Origin: Acidimicrobiales bacterium
Lineage (GTDB): Bacteria > Actinomycetota > Acidimicrobiia > Acidimicrobiales > JAUJNH01
NCBI GenBank assembly: GCA_030448245.1
Contig: JAUJNH010000008.1
Span: forward strand, 62,001 to 126,000
Direction: 5' to 3'
DNA length: 64,000 nt
Part shown: piece after piece, positions 16,317 through 25,339 of the stretch
Numbering within the stretch: position 1 is the first letter of the stretch
Layout: the number at the start of each line of letters is the position of its first letter
Made by a program: the position numbers and the translations under genes
The notes under the pieces: model-generated
Seen by the model: only the letters and a program-made list of their open reading frames with translations
Told to the model about the DNA's origin: nothing
Databases searched by the model: none

Positions 16317-17600
16317 ATGCCGGCAGCCGCCAGGTACTCACGAGACCGGGTGCCCTGGCGCACGATCCTCGCCGTGCTGTTCGTCGTGCTCGCCTCGGCG
16401 TTCGCCGTGGTCACGCTGCAGCGCCTCGGCCGGATCATCACGTGGTTCGTGGTGGCCGCCTTCTTCGCCGCCATCCTCACGCCCGCCGTCGACCTCCTGC
16501 ACCACCGGGCCCGGCTGCCCCGGGTGCTGGCCACCCTCATCGTCTTCCTGGTCGGCATCGCGGCCATGGCCGGGATGCTGTACGCCTTCATCCGGCCACT
16601 GGTCGACCAGGCCTACGAGTTCGCCGACAACCTCCCCAGCTACGTCGAGGAGGCCAAGGCAGGCCGGGGCCCCGCCGGCGACCTGGTCACCCGCTACGAG
16701 CTCGACACCTACCTCGAGCGCAACCAGGAGAAGCTGCGGGAGACCGTGACCGGGGCCGGCGGCCCGGTCGCCGAGCTCGCCTCTGGCATCTTCAGCACGC
16801 TGGCCGCCGTCGTCACCATCCTCGTGCTGATCTTCCTGCTGCTCCTCGAGGGACCGAAGGTCATCGCCGGGCTCCTCCAGCTCATCCCCCCACGGCACCG
16901 GGAACGGGTGCGGCGGGTCGCCCGCGACAGCAACCGGGCCATCACCGGCTACATGTTCGGCAACCTGGCCATCAGCGTCATCGCCGGCGTGGCCACCTAC
17001 CTGGTGCTGTGGGCCCTGGGCGTGCCCTTTCGGGGTGTCCTGGCCCTGTGGGTGGCGTTCGCCGACCTGATCCCGCTGGTGGGAGCCACGCTCGGCGCCG
17101 TCGTCGCCACCGGTGTCGCCTTCCTCGACTCGCCCCGAACCGGCGTCATCGTCCTGATCTTCTTCATCATCTACCAGCAGTTCGAGAACCACGTGCTCCA
17201 GGTGTCGATCATGAGCCGCACCGTCGACCTCAACCCGCTGGCCGTGCTGGCCAGCGTCCTTGTCGGCGTCGAGCTGTTCGGAATCCTCGGCGCCCTGCTC
17301 GCCATCCCCGCCGGCGGCGTGCTGCAGGTCATCTGCCGCGACATCTACGACACCAACCTCGGCATGCTGAAGGAAGAGCCGACGGTGGGCGTCGACGAAG
17401 TGCCCATCTCGGAGGTGCAGCAGGAGGAGGCCGCCGAGGAGGCCAAGGCCGCCGTCGAAGGCAGCGACCGCCCGGAGCAGCCCTTGCAGCCCGAGGGGGA
17501 GCGGCCCCAGCTCGGGCCGGTCCCCACGCCTCCCGTGCTCGGGCCGCTCAGCCCTCCCGTGGCGGGCCCGCCGGCACCCGGCCCGGCCGCCGGGACGTGA
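16317..17600 (+). CDS. AI-2E family transporter (membrane exporter/antiporter)
   Basis: A 427-residue membrane protein of the AI-2E/TqsA/YdiK family. Hydrophobic segments include TILAVLFVVLASAFAVV, IITWFVVAAFFAAILTPAVD, LATLIVFLVGIAAMAGMLYA, and in the C-terminal half LWVAFADLIPLVGATLGAVV, VIVLIFFIIYQQFENHVLQ and the hairpin LVGVELFGILGALLAIPAGG, which are family hallmarks. The last 80 residues are a Pro/Glu-rich cytoplasmic tail. The stop overlaps the GTG of the next gene (GTGA), so this transporter is co-translated with the arginine-dihydrolase-like genes. TACGCT at 16303-16308 puts the transcription start two bases before the ATG. Confidence 0.85.
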   Translation: MPAAARYSRDRVPWRTILAVLFVVLASAFAVVTLQRLGRIITWFVVAAFFAAILTPAVDLLHHRARLPRVLATLIVFLVGIAAMAGMLYAFIRPLVDQAYEFADNLPSYVEEAKAGRGPAGDLVTRYELDTYLERNQEKLRETVTGAGGPVAELASGIFSTLAAVVTILVLIFLLLLEGPKVIAGLLQLIPPRHRERVRRVARDSNRAITGYMFGNLAISVIAGVATYLVLWALGVPFRGVLALWVAFADLIPLVGATLGAVVATGVAFLDSPRTGVIVLIFFIIYQQFENHVLQVSIMSRTVDLNPLAVLASVLVGVELFGILGALLAIPAGGVLQVICRDIYDTNLGMLKEEPTVGVDEVPISEVQQEEAAEEAKAAVEGSDRPEQPLQPEGERPQLGPVPTPPVLGPLSPPVAGPPAPGPAAGT

Positions 17601-17851
17601 CGCCGGCTCGGGCCACGCTCGAGCTCGAAGGCCACATCATCGACTCGCTCCTGCTGGCCAAGGTGCTCGACCAGATCCTCGACGGCGGCGCCGACTACGA
17701 CATCGTCGACGTCCTCATCGGCCGCGCCCGGCACGACCACAGCCGGGCCATCCTCGCCGTCACCCACCCCGAGGGAGCCGAGGCCCTCGACCAGCTGTGC
17801 TCGCGCCTCGCCGCCCACGGCGTGCGACGGGTGGACGGCGCCGGTGGGTGA
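17597..17851 (+). CDS. Small LOR/SDH-like domain protein
   Basis: An 84-residue protein starting at GTG 17597, which overlaps the transporter stop. ATLELEGHIIDSLLLAKVLD and QILDGGADYDIVDVLIGRAR followed by HDHSRAILAVTH match the small alpha/beta domain called LOR/SDH bifunctional enzyme conserved domain, which in cyanobacterial arginine dihydrolases (ArgZ/AgrE) is fused behind the catalytic domain. Here it is a separate gene placed before the amidinotransferase-fold gene, and its stop (17849-17851) overlaps that gene's start. A role as a regulatory or assembly subunit is inferred. Confidence 0.65.
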   Translation: MTPARATLELEGHIIDSLLLAKVLDQILDGGADYDIVDVLIGRARHDHSRAILAVTHPEGAEALDQLCSRLAAHGVRRVDGAGG

Positions 17852-18659
17852 AGCGCTGCCCTGGGGGCGCCGCTTCCTGCTCTGCCCGCCGACCCACTTC
17901 GCCGTCGCCTACGAGATCAACCCCTGGATGTCCACCCAGGTCGTCGTCGACCGGGACCGGGCCCAGGTCCAGTGGGAGGGGCTCAAGGCCGCGCTCGAGC
18001 AGGCGGGGGCCACCGTCGAGGTGCAGCCGCCGCACCCGTCCGTGCCCGACCTGGTGTTCACGGCCAACGCCGGCATCGCCTGGCGCCAGGCCTTCGTCCC
18101 CTCGCACTTCCGCCACCCCGAGCGCCAGCCCGAAACGGCCCTCGACATCGCCTGGTTCGAGGCGGCCGGCTACGAGGTGCGCCGGCTCAGCGCCGACGTG
18201 GGCCACGAAGGGGCCGGCGACGCCCTCCCCTTCGGCGGCGTCCTGGTCTCGGCCTACCGGTTCCGCAGTGACGCCACCGCGCACACCCAGCTGTCCAGGC
18301 TGCTCGACGTCCCCGTCCGCTCGATCGAGCTGGTCGACCCCCGCTACTACCACCTCGACATCACGTTCTGCCCCCTCGACTCGACCAGGGCGATGCTGTG
18401 GCCCGGTGCCTGGGACTCCTACGGCCGCACCGTCATTGAGGCGCTCGTGCCCGAGCCGCTGGTCCTCGAGGCCGACGAGGCCTCCGCCTTTGTCGCCAAC
18501 TCGGTGGTCGTCGGCCGGACCGTGCTGATGCCCAGCTGCCCGCCCCGGGTCGGCCGCCAGCTCGAGGCCTGGGGCCTCACCCCGGTCGAGGTCGACGTCG
18601 GCGAGTTCCTCAAGGCCGGTGGCGGCTGCCGCTGCCTGACCCTCGCCCTGGACATGTAG
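17844..18659 (+). CDS. Amidinotransferase-fold enzyme (arginine dihydrolase / dimethylargininase-like)
   Basis: A 271-residue guanidino-modifying enzyme. Conserved blocks: INPWMSTQVVVDRDRAQVQW, PDLVFTANAGIAW (substrate Asp and Asn region, residues about 69-80), SADVGHEGAGDALPFGG with the catalytic His/Glu region, YYHLDITFCPLD, and the C-terminal nucleophile segment KAGGGCRCLTLAL with Cys264 as the probable catalytic residue. This matches the N-terminal domain of ArgZ/AgrE (arginine to ornithine, CO2 and 2 NH3) as well as DDAH/ADI relatives; the neighbouring LOR/SDH-like gene favours arginine dihydrolase. GTG 17844 overlaps the upstream gene by 8 bp. Confidence 0.75.
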   Translation: MGEALPWGRRFLLCPPTHFAVAYEINPWMSTQVVVDRDRAQVQWEGLKAALEQAGATVEVQPPHPSVPDLVFTANAGIAWRQAFVPSHFRHPERQPETALDIAWFEAAGYEVRRLSADVGHEGAGDALPFGGVLVSAYRFRSDATAHTQLSRLLDVPVRSIELVDPRYYHLDITFCPLDSTRAMLWPGAWDSYGRTVIEALVPEPLVLEADEASAFVANSVVVGRTVLMPSCPPRVGRQLEAWGLTPVEVDVGEFLKAGGGCRCLTLALDM

Positions 18660-18692
18660 CGGGGTTCTCCCCCACCCGAGCGGCGGTCCTGC

Positions 18693-19834
18693 TCAGCGGG
18701 ACAGGGTGAACCGAGCTCTCCCGACCGGCACACCGTCGATCACGATGCTCACCTCGTAGGTGCCCGCCCCCAGGCTGCGGCGGCGAGGTTGTAGTGGTAG
18801 GTGCAGTCCTCACGGCGGAAGGACGACCCGGTGTCGGATGGCGAGGTGTAGACCGCCTCGTCGAACACCACGGCGCCGCTGTCGCTGATGCGGCTGACGG
18901 CGATCTGGGCCGGAGGCAGGCTGCAGGTGACGCTCCCACCTTCGAAGAGGGCGAACTTCACCGGGACGACTCCACGCTTCTTCGAGAACACGCTCGATCC
19001 GTCGGGGTCGATCGGTTGCTGGACCTGGGCCACCAGGTCGTCGGCCGGGGTGACGGTGATGGTGGCCGTGGCGGTGCCGGTGGCTCCGGCCGGGTCGGCG
19101 ACGGTGTAGGTGAAGGTGTCGGTGCCGGCGAAGTCGCGGTTGGGGGTGTAGGTGAACGACCCGTCGGTGTTGACGGTGACCGTCCCGTTGGCCGGACCGG
19201 CCGCCACTGCTGTGGTCAGGCCGTCGCCATCGGCGTCGGTGTCGTTGACCAGCAAGCCAGGGGAAGCCTGGACCAGCGGCGTGTCCTCCACGGTCACATA
19301 GGCGTCGTCTTGGGCCACGGGGGCGTTGTTGACGACCTCGGCGACGTGTGAAGCGGGTGAACCGAACGCCGCCTGACCGCCTCCGTAGGTGGCCGACGCA
19401 GAGAAGGAGATGATGGCCCCGGGCTCCACTTCGGGCGGCCCGTTCACCGTGACCTGCCGGATGAAGGTCGGCGTAGCCCCTGTAATCAACGTGAAGGACT
19501 CCGACGGGATGGTTGAAGCCGCCGCGTCGTCGGTCGTCTTCGGCGGGACCGGCGCGCTGACCCTGATGTCGTTGAGCGCTCTCCCGCTCACGTTCTGCAA
19601 CGTGACCGCGTACCGGATGGCGTCACCCGAGCCGACCTGACACGGCGTCCCGCACGGCGTCGCCACCCCACCCCGCACCCGCTCCGCTGAGACCGACAAC
19701 ACCAAGGACTCGCCCGCAGCCTCGGCTGTGGCCTCCATTCCGAGCACCAACATCGCCACCATCACCAGCGCCATCGCGGCTCGAAGGACCATCCAGCCCC
19801 GACGGCCTTCCGCCCGCACCTCAGCTGATCTCAT
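18693..19834 (-). CDS. Secreted protein with bacterial cadherin-like (VCBS/Tandem-95) domain, one frameshift near C-terminus
   Basis: About 380 residues. An N-terminal signal peptide ([20 protein letters not shown]) is followed by a DUF11-like module ([40 protein letters not shown]), then one cadherin-like repeat: [56 protein letters not shown]. The last part ([34 protein letters not shown]) is the PxKF-type domain of actinobacterial surface proteins. Near 18780 one base is missing; restoring it gives [20 protein letters not shown] and the stop at 18693. Probably an extracellular or cell-surface adhesion protein; no sortase signal is seen. Confidence 0.72.
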
Positions 19835-20165
19835 GGCTCCTCCGGAGGCTGCTCGACCCCATCGCGGGGACCGTACGCCTCCGGTTGTCCCGCCTACGAG
19901 GGGCTGGTGTCCCTTTCTGGGCGGGACATCATGCTGGACAAGCCACGGGACTCAGATCAGCTCGGTGAGACCCCTGGGTCTTGCGCAGGCTCGCTGGGTC
20001 GGGTTCTCAGGCCGCAACGGCTTGCGGATGGGCACCGTCGTGGGCGGTCTCGAATCGGCGGTTGTGAGGTCCTCGGGTCCTGACGGGTCAGGTCCGGCTG
20101 AGCCTTGCCGGGCCGCCGGACACGTTGGTCCCGCCGGGGCCGCCGGAGCCGATGGCCCTGCCGCG
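19835..20165. other. Intergenic region, no gene found
   Basis: About 330 bp between two minus-strand genes. It contains a small palindrome CCTCCGGAGG near 19838-19847, close upstream of the surface-protein start, and otherwise mixed sequence without a convincing reading frame, tRNA or strong terminator. It should contain the promoter of the surface-protein gene. Confidence 0.5.
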
Positions 20166-21209
20166 CTACCCCTTGTCCGCTGGCTTGGCCTCCGTCGGCG
20201 CGTCGGCCACCGCTCGGGGCGGAGCGCTGTCTTCGGCTGGAACCGGTCCGGCTGAGGTCACGTCGTCGGGTTGGTCGCTCCCGGCTTCGAGGCTCGCCTC
20301 GGCGGGCGGACCGGTCGGGTCTCCGGCTGGCGGGTTCTTCGTGGCGTCGAGCGCCGCTGCTCGTTCGGCGCGGGCGGTGGCTTCGGCTTCCAGCTCCTGG
20401 GCGGTCAGGGCCGCCTCGTCCCGGCGGCCCAGGAGGAAGAAGGCGACCAGGGCCAGGAGGCCGACGGCCGGGGCCACCAGCTCGTTGACCCGGAAGCCGC
20501 CGACCTGGGTGGCCTCGTCGATCCGGAGGGTCTCGATGACCCAGCGGCCGGCGGTGTAAAGGGCCACGTAGAGAGCGAACAGCTGGCCCGGCTTCAGGCG
20601 CCGGCGGCGCTCGAGGGCCAGCAGGAAGCCGGCCACCGCGAGGCACCACAGGGACTCGTAGAGGAAGGTGGGGTGGAAGGTCTCGAAGCCCTCGAACCCC
20701 TCCGGCCGGTTGTCCGGGTCGATGCGCAGGCCCCACGGCAGCTCGGTCGGCCGGCCGAAGAGCTCCTGGTTGAACCAGTTGCCGAAGCGGCCGATGGCCT
20801 GGGCGATCGGGATGGCCGGGGCGGCCACATCAAGCAGGCGGACGGCCCGGGCCCCCCGCCTGGCGGCCACGATGCAGCCGACGGCCGTGCCGAGGGCCAC
20901 GCCGCCCCAGATGCCGAGGCCACCCTCCCAGATCCGCAGGATGCGCAGCGGTTCGTCGGCGAAGCTGGGATCGCCGCGGTTCCAGTCGGTGGCCACGTGG
21001 TACAGGCGGGCGCCGATCACGCCGGCCGGCACGGCCCACCAGGCGATGGACTCGACCAGGCCGGGCGGGCCGCCCCGGCGGTCCTGACGTGACGAGGCGA
21101 GCCGGATGGCGATCAGCGCGCCGAGGGCGATGCACAGGCCGTACGCCCGGAGCGACAGCGGCCCCAGCTCGAGGACGCCGGACGACGGGCTGGGGAGCGA
21201 GGCGATCAC
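20166..21209 (-). CDS. lgt: Prolipoprotein diacylglyceryl transferase (Lgt)
   Basis: Lgt transfers diacylglycerol to the lipobox Cys of prolipoproteins in the membrane. The 347-residue protein has about seven membrane segments and the family signature AIGRFGNWFNQELFGRPTEL. Other conserved blocks are RAYGLCIALGALIAIRLA, GARLYHVATDW, ILRIWEGGLGIWGGVALG and HPTFLYESLWCLAVAGFLL. The last 85 residues are an Ala/Glu/Pro-rich cytoplasmic tail, common in actinobacterial Lgt. GTG 21209 lies nine bases after TAGGGT. It serves the several lipoproteins in this window. Confidence 0.95.
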   Translation of the reverse strand: MIASLPSPSSGVLELGPLSLRAYGLCIALGALIAIRLASSRQDRRGGPPGLVESIAWWAVPAGVIGARLYHVATDWNRGDPSFADEPLRILRIWEGGLGIWGGVALGTAVGCIVAARRGARAVRLLDVAAPAIPIAQAIGRFGNWFNQELFGRPTELPWGLRIDPDNRPEGFEGFETFHPTFLYESLWCLAVAGFLLALERRRRLKPGQLFALYVALYTAGRWVIETLRIDEATQVGGFRVNELVAPAVGLLALVAFFLLGRRDEAALTAQELEAEATARAERAAALDATKNPPAGDPTGPPAEASLEAGSDQPDDVTSAGPVPAEDSAPPRAVADAPTEAKPADKG

Positions 21210-21273
21210 CGGCCCGGCACCCTAGGGCGGCGATCTGCGGCGACCTGGGCGGCCGTGGGGTCCGGGCCGGCGG

Positions 21274-21513
21274 TCAGGCGTCGACCTGGTCCCGGTCCTG
21301 CGCCGGGGCCCGGCTCCGCCGGTTGCGCTGCACCACGATCAGGGCGGCGACCGCGAACGCGACCGACACCACGGCCAGCGCCGAGTGCACCACCTTGAAG
21401 GGCACGTCACGGGCCTCGTCACGCCAGATGTTCCAGATGCGGGTGACCCACACGTAGATCGTCCACCCCGAGAAGGCACGGAGGAGGAGCGCCTCGTTCC
21501 TGGTCAGCTGCAC
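21274..21513 (-). CDS. SCO4848-like small membrane protein
   Basis: A 79-residue protein with two hydrophobic segments: FSGWTIYVWVTRIWNIW at about 14-30 and VVHSALAVVSVAFAVAALIV at about 41-60, followed by a basic tail RNRRSRAP. The pattern LTRNEALLLRAFSGWTIYVW and FKVVHSALAVVSVAF resembles the SCO4848 family of actinobacterial two-helix membrane proteins. GTG 21513 is exactly six bases after TAGGTT on the minus strand. Function unknown. Confidence 0.6.
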   Translation of the reverse strand: MQLTRNEALLLRAFSGWTIYVWVTRIWNIWRDEARDVPFKVVHSALAVVSVAFAVAALIVVQRNRRSRAPAQDRDQVDA

Positions 21514-21519
21514 CGCCCG

Positions 21520-21525
21520 AACCTA
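21520..21525 (-). promoter_or_regulatory. -10 hexamer TAGGTT, leaderless promoter
   Basis: TAGGTT on the minus strand with six bases to GTG 21513. This is the same hexamer and spacing as at 258-263 and 47239-47244. Confidence 0.5.
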
Positions 21526-21584
21526 CCTGTCGCGCCTGCCGAGGGTGTAGCAAGGACGGCGAGCACGGAGCCGGGGGTGCAGGA

Positions 21585-23553
21585 TTGGCCGAGGGCGGCC
21601 GGGAGGGGGAGACACCGCGGGTCGGTGCGCTGGACGGTGTCCGGGGCCTGGCTTTGGCGGCCGTCGTCGCCTTCCACGCCTTCCCGGCCCTCGTCCCCGG
21701 CGGCTTCTTCGGGGTCGAGGTCTTCTTCGTGCTGTCCGGCTACCTGTTGGCCAGCCTGCTCCTGGGCGAGCATGCCCGCACCGGCTCGGTCGACCTGCTG
21801 GCCTTCGCCCGGCGGCGCCTCCGCCGGATCGTGCCGGCCCTGTGGGTGTTGCTGGCCGCCCTCGTCGTGGCCGCCCCGGTGTTCGCCGGGGCCGACGTCC
21901 ACCGCCTCCCGGGTGATGTGGCCTGGAGCGCCGGCGGGCTGACCAACTGGCACCTGGTGCTCGACCACAGCTCGTACTTCAACCAGCTCGGCCGCCCCCC
22001 ACTGGTCCGCCACCTGTGGTCGGTGGCCGTCGAGGTTCAGTTCTACGTGGTGTGCCCCTTCGTGGTGCTCTGGGCCGCCCGGCGCCGGCGGCGGACGGTG
22101 GTCAGAGCCCTGGCCGCGGCGATCGCCGTCTCGGCCGTCCTCCTCGCCGCCCTCGGCCGCGGCGCCGACCCGTCGCGGGCCTACTACGGCACCGACAGCC
22201 GGATCGGCGCGCTGCTCAGCGGGGTGCTGCTCGCCCTGGTGCTTCCTGACGCGCTGGGGCGGCGACACCGAACAGAGGGCCAGGCGACGCGGAGTCAGGC
22301 GGCCCGCACCGGTAGGACGGCCGACCGGCTGGCCGCCGCCGGCACCGCCACCCTGCTGCTGGTCTTCTGGCTGGCTCGGGAGGACCAGCACCTGCTCTAC
22401 CCGCTCGGGTTCCTCGCCGTGCAGGCGGCCACGGCCGCCACCATCACCGGGGCGGTGGCGGGCCGAGCCGCCCGGAGGTTGCTGGCCGTCCGGCCCCTGC
22501 GGTGGCTGGGTCAGCGCTCGTACGGCATCTACCTGTGGCACTGGCCCCTCGTCGCCCTGCTGCGCCCGGGCATCGACGTCGGCTGGGACCCGGCGGTGGC
22601 GGGCGCGGCCGGCGTCGCCGGCGCCCTGGTGCTCGGCCACGCCTCGTTCGTCCTGGTGGAACGGCCCCTGCTGCAGCGGCGGCCCCCTCGCCTCCGGCTC
22701 CCCGTCGTGGCCCGCCCCGCGGCCATCGCCTCGGTCACCCTGTTCCTGGCCGGCGTCGTCGGGATCGTGGTGAACCTCCCGACGAACGACCCGATCGTCG
22801 ACACGCTCCGGGCGGGCGAGCAGGTGCTGGCGTCCCAGGCCGTGGTCGAGGCCCGGCCCGTGGTCGCCCCGGCCGTCCCGGTCGCCACCACCGCGCTGCC
22901 CGCCACCACCTCGACCGCCCCAGCACCACCGGCCCCGACGACCACGGCTCGACCCACCACCACCGCAGCCACGGCCCCGGTTCCCGTCGCACCGCCCCCG
23001 ACGGCCGCCCCCCTGCCCTCGGTCGCCGCCCTGCCCCAGGGCCGCCGCCCGGCTCGGTGACCGTCACGGCCATCGGCGACTCGGTGATGCTGAGCGCCGC
23101 CGGGCCGCTCAAGCGCGGCTGGGCCCCAGCAGCGCCATCGACGCCAAGGTCAGCCGCCAGTTCCGGGAGGGCGTCAGCGTCGTCGCCCAGCTCCGCCAGC
23201 AGGGCCGCCTGGCCCCGGTGCTCCTCGTCCACCTCGGCACCAACGGGCCGCCGAGGGCGGCGGACGTCGACGCCATGGTGGCCGCCGCGGGCGGAGCCCG
23301 CGTCCTGTTCCTCACCGTGCAGGTGACCCGCTCGTGGGAAGCCGAGACCAACGACGTGCTCAGGGCCGCACCCGGGCGCCACCCGAACACCGCGGTCGTC
23401 GACTGGTTCGCCCACAGCGAGGGCCGTCGCGACTGGTTCCAGTCGGACGGCGCCCACCTCACCGCCCGGGGCGGCGACGCCTACGCCGGCCTGGTCGGCT
23501 CGTCCCTCCCGCCGCCCCCGGCGGCCGCTCCCCCGTCCGCCCCGTCCGCCTAG
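21585..23553 (+). CDS. Acyltransferase-3 / SGNH-domain protein (OatA-like), two frameshifts
   Basis: The N-terminal 370 residues form an acyltransferase-3 membrane domain: VGALDGVRGLALAAVVAFHA (catalytic His region), GGFFGVEVFFVLSGYLLASL, FARRRLRRIVPALWVLLAAL, HLWSVAVEVQFYVVCPFVVL and WLGQRSYGIYLWHWPLVALL. After a Pro/Thr-rich linker comes an SGNH hydrolase domain with VTAIGDSVMLSAAGPL and FQSDGAHLTARGGDAYAGLV. It probably O-acetylates a cell-envelope polysaccharide. Frames change near 23040 and near 23125; each needs one base added to give a continuous chain of about 655 residues. The TTG at 21585 is a weak start choice. Confidence 0.8.
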
Positions 23554-24257
23554 AAGAGCGTCGGCTCGCGCACGGTCCGCCCGCCCCACGGGGTGTGGTC
23601 CATGAACACCCAGCTGCGGCGGTGGATGGCGCTGGGTCCGAATCCCTGGAGCACGGCCTTGTGCTTCGGGCACGGGTAGCCCTTGTTCTCGTCGAACCAC
23701 CACCAGGGGTAGTGCTCGTGCATCTCGCGCATCAGCCGGTCGCGGGTGACCTTGGCCAGGATCGAGGCCGCGGCGATCGAGAGCACCGTGGCGTCGCCCT
23801 TGATGACCCGGATGGTGGTTCCCCGGCCGACGAAGTCCCAGCTCCCGTCGAGCAGCACCTTGTCGGGCACCACCTGCAGGCCGGCGATGGCCCGCGAGGC
23901 GGCGATGCGCTGGGCGGCGGACATGCCCAGCTCGTCGCACTCCGCCTGGCTGGCCATGCCCACGTGCCACGCCGTGCACCAGCCGGCGATGCGGTCGAAC
24001 AGCCGCTCACGCTCGCGCTCGGTCAGCATCTTCGAGTCGCGTACCCCGAGGACGCGGCGGCCCTGGGGGAGGACGGCGGCGCCGACGGCCAGCGGCCCGG
24101 CCCATGCCCCCCGCCCAACCTCGTCGAGGCCAACCACCACCTCGTGGCCGCTGGCCCACAGCTCCTTCTCGAGGGCGAGGGTGGGGGCGGTGGCCTTTGT
24201 GGGCTTGCGCCGGCCGGCCGGGCGCAGCAGCGGCGCCTTGGCGAGCGGTGCGGCCAC
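23550..24257 (-). CDS. rnhB: Ribonuclease HII
   Basis: RNase HII cleaves RNA in RNA-DNA hybrids and starts ribonucleotide excision. The protein from GTG 24257 has 235 residues with HEVVVGLDEVGRGAWAGPLA (catalytic Asp-Glu), VLGVRDSKMLTERERERLF, VIKGDATVLSIAAASILAKV followed by TRD, and the C-terminal YPWWWFDENKGYPCPKHKAV. All four carboxylate positions are present. The stop overlaps the stop of the convergent acyltransferase gene. It follows selD on the same strand with a 60-bp gap; TACCCT lies eight bases before the start, so it may also have its own promoter. Confidence 0.93.
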   Translation of the reverse strand: MAAPLAKAPLLRPAGRRKPTKATAPTLALEKELWASGHEVVVGLDEVGRGAWAGPLAVGAAVLPQGRRVLGVRDSKMLTERERERLFDRIAGWCTAWHVGMASQAECDELGMSAAQRIAASRAIAGLQVVPDKVLLDGSWDFVGRGTTIRVIKGDATVLSIAAASILAKVTRDRLMREMHEHYPWWWFDENKGYPCPKHKAVLQGFGPSAIHRRSWVFMDHTPWGGRTVREPTLF

Positions 24258-24316
24258 GACGCCCGAGGGTACTGCCGCCTCGCCGGCGCCTCCGCGACGG
24301 CGCGGGCCAGCGAGCG

Positions 24317-25339
24317 TCAGCCGAGGGTGACGCCCGGCGGGCCGTCGGCCACCTCGCCGACCACGGCCCACCCCTCGTCGGCCAGGGCGGCCGCGTCAGC
24401 CGGCGGCACGGCGGCCAGCAGGCCCCCGCTGGTCTGCGGGTCGTAGCAGAGGGCCTCGTGCTCGGCGCTGGCCCCGTCGCCGACCGTGACCCGCGACTGG
24501 AGGGACGCCCGGTTGCGGGCGTCGCCGCCGGTTCGCACGCCCGCCTGGGCGGCGGCCAGCGCGCCCTGGTGGAGGGGCAGGGCGGCGGCGCTGAACCGCA
24601 GCGCCACCCGGCCCCGCTCGGCCACCTCCCACCCGTGGCCGAACAGGCCGTAACCGGTGACGTCCGTGCACGCCCGAGGGCCCGCGCCGTCGTCGACCTC
24701 GGCGAGCCGCTCGGCCGCCGCCCGGTTCAGCTGGCGCATCCACCCGATGGCCGCTGCCCGGTCAGCCTCGTCACCGCCGGCCAGGACGATCCCGGTGCCG
24801 AGCGGCTTCGACAGGACCACGGCGTCGCCGGGGCGTGCGCCGCCCTTGGCCCACACCCGGTCGGGGTGCACGGTGCCCTGCACGGCCAGGCCGAAGATCG
24901 GCTCCTCGCTGCGGATGGTGTGGCCGCCGGCGATGATCCCGCCGGCGTCGGCCACGACGTCGGCGGCGGCGCCGAAGATGGCCTCGATGGCCGCCACCGG
25001 CAGGCGCTCGGGGAAGGCGGCGACGTTGACGGCGAGGCGCACCCGGCCACCCATGGCGAACACGTCGGAGCAGGCGTTGGCCGCGGCGATGGCGCCGAAG
25101 TCGGCCGGATCGTCGACCAGCGGCGGGAAGAAGTCGGTGGTGCTGACCAGGGCGATGTCGTCGGTGAGGCGCAGCACGGCGGCGTCGTCGAACGGCGCCA
25201 GGCCGACGAGCAGGTCACCGGCACCGCCGGCGGCCGCCAGCCGGGCCACCAGGTCGCGCAGGGGGGCGGCGCCCCACTTGGCCGCACACCCGCCGCATGC
25301 CGTCCACTCGGTGAGCCGCAGAGCCTCGGTCGTCGTCAT
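24317..25339 (-). CDS. selD: Selenide, water dikinase (selenophosphate synthetase)
   Basis: SelD makes selenophosphate from selenide and ATP for selenocysteine or selenouridine. A 340-residue AIRS-fold protein: glycine-rich N-terminus EWTACGGCAAKWGAAP with Cys15 and Cys18 and Lys21 (the active Cys/Sec-Lys region), then LVGLAPFDDAAVLRLTDDIA, STTDFFPPLVDDPADFGAIA, ANACSDVFAMGG, GHTIRSEEPIFGLAVQG and DVTGYGLFGHGWEVA. A Cys rather than Sec is used. Its ATG overlaps the stop of the preceding lipoprotein gene (ATGA). No selA, selB or tRNA-Sec is in the window, so the use of the product here is open. Confidence 0.9.
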   Translation of the reverse strand: MTTTEALRLTEWTACGGCAAKWGAAPLRDLVARLAAAGGAGDLLVGLAPFDDAAVLRLTDDIALVSTTDFFPPLVDDPADFGAIAAANACSDVFAMGGRVRLAVNVAAFPERLPVAAIEAIFGAAADVVADAGGIIAGGHTIRSEEPIFGLAVQGTVHPDRVWAKGGARPGDAVVLSKPLGTGIVLAGGDEADRAAAIGWMRQLNRAAAERLAEVDDGAGPRACTDVTGYGLFGHGWEVAERGRVALRFSAAALPLHQGALAAAQAGVRTGGDARNRASLQSRVTVGDGASAEHEALCYDPQTSGGLLAAVPPADAAALADEGWAVVGEVADGPPGVTLG

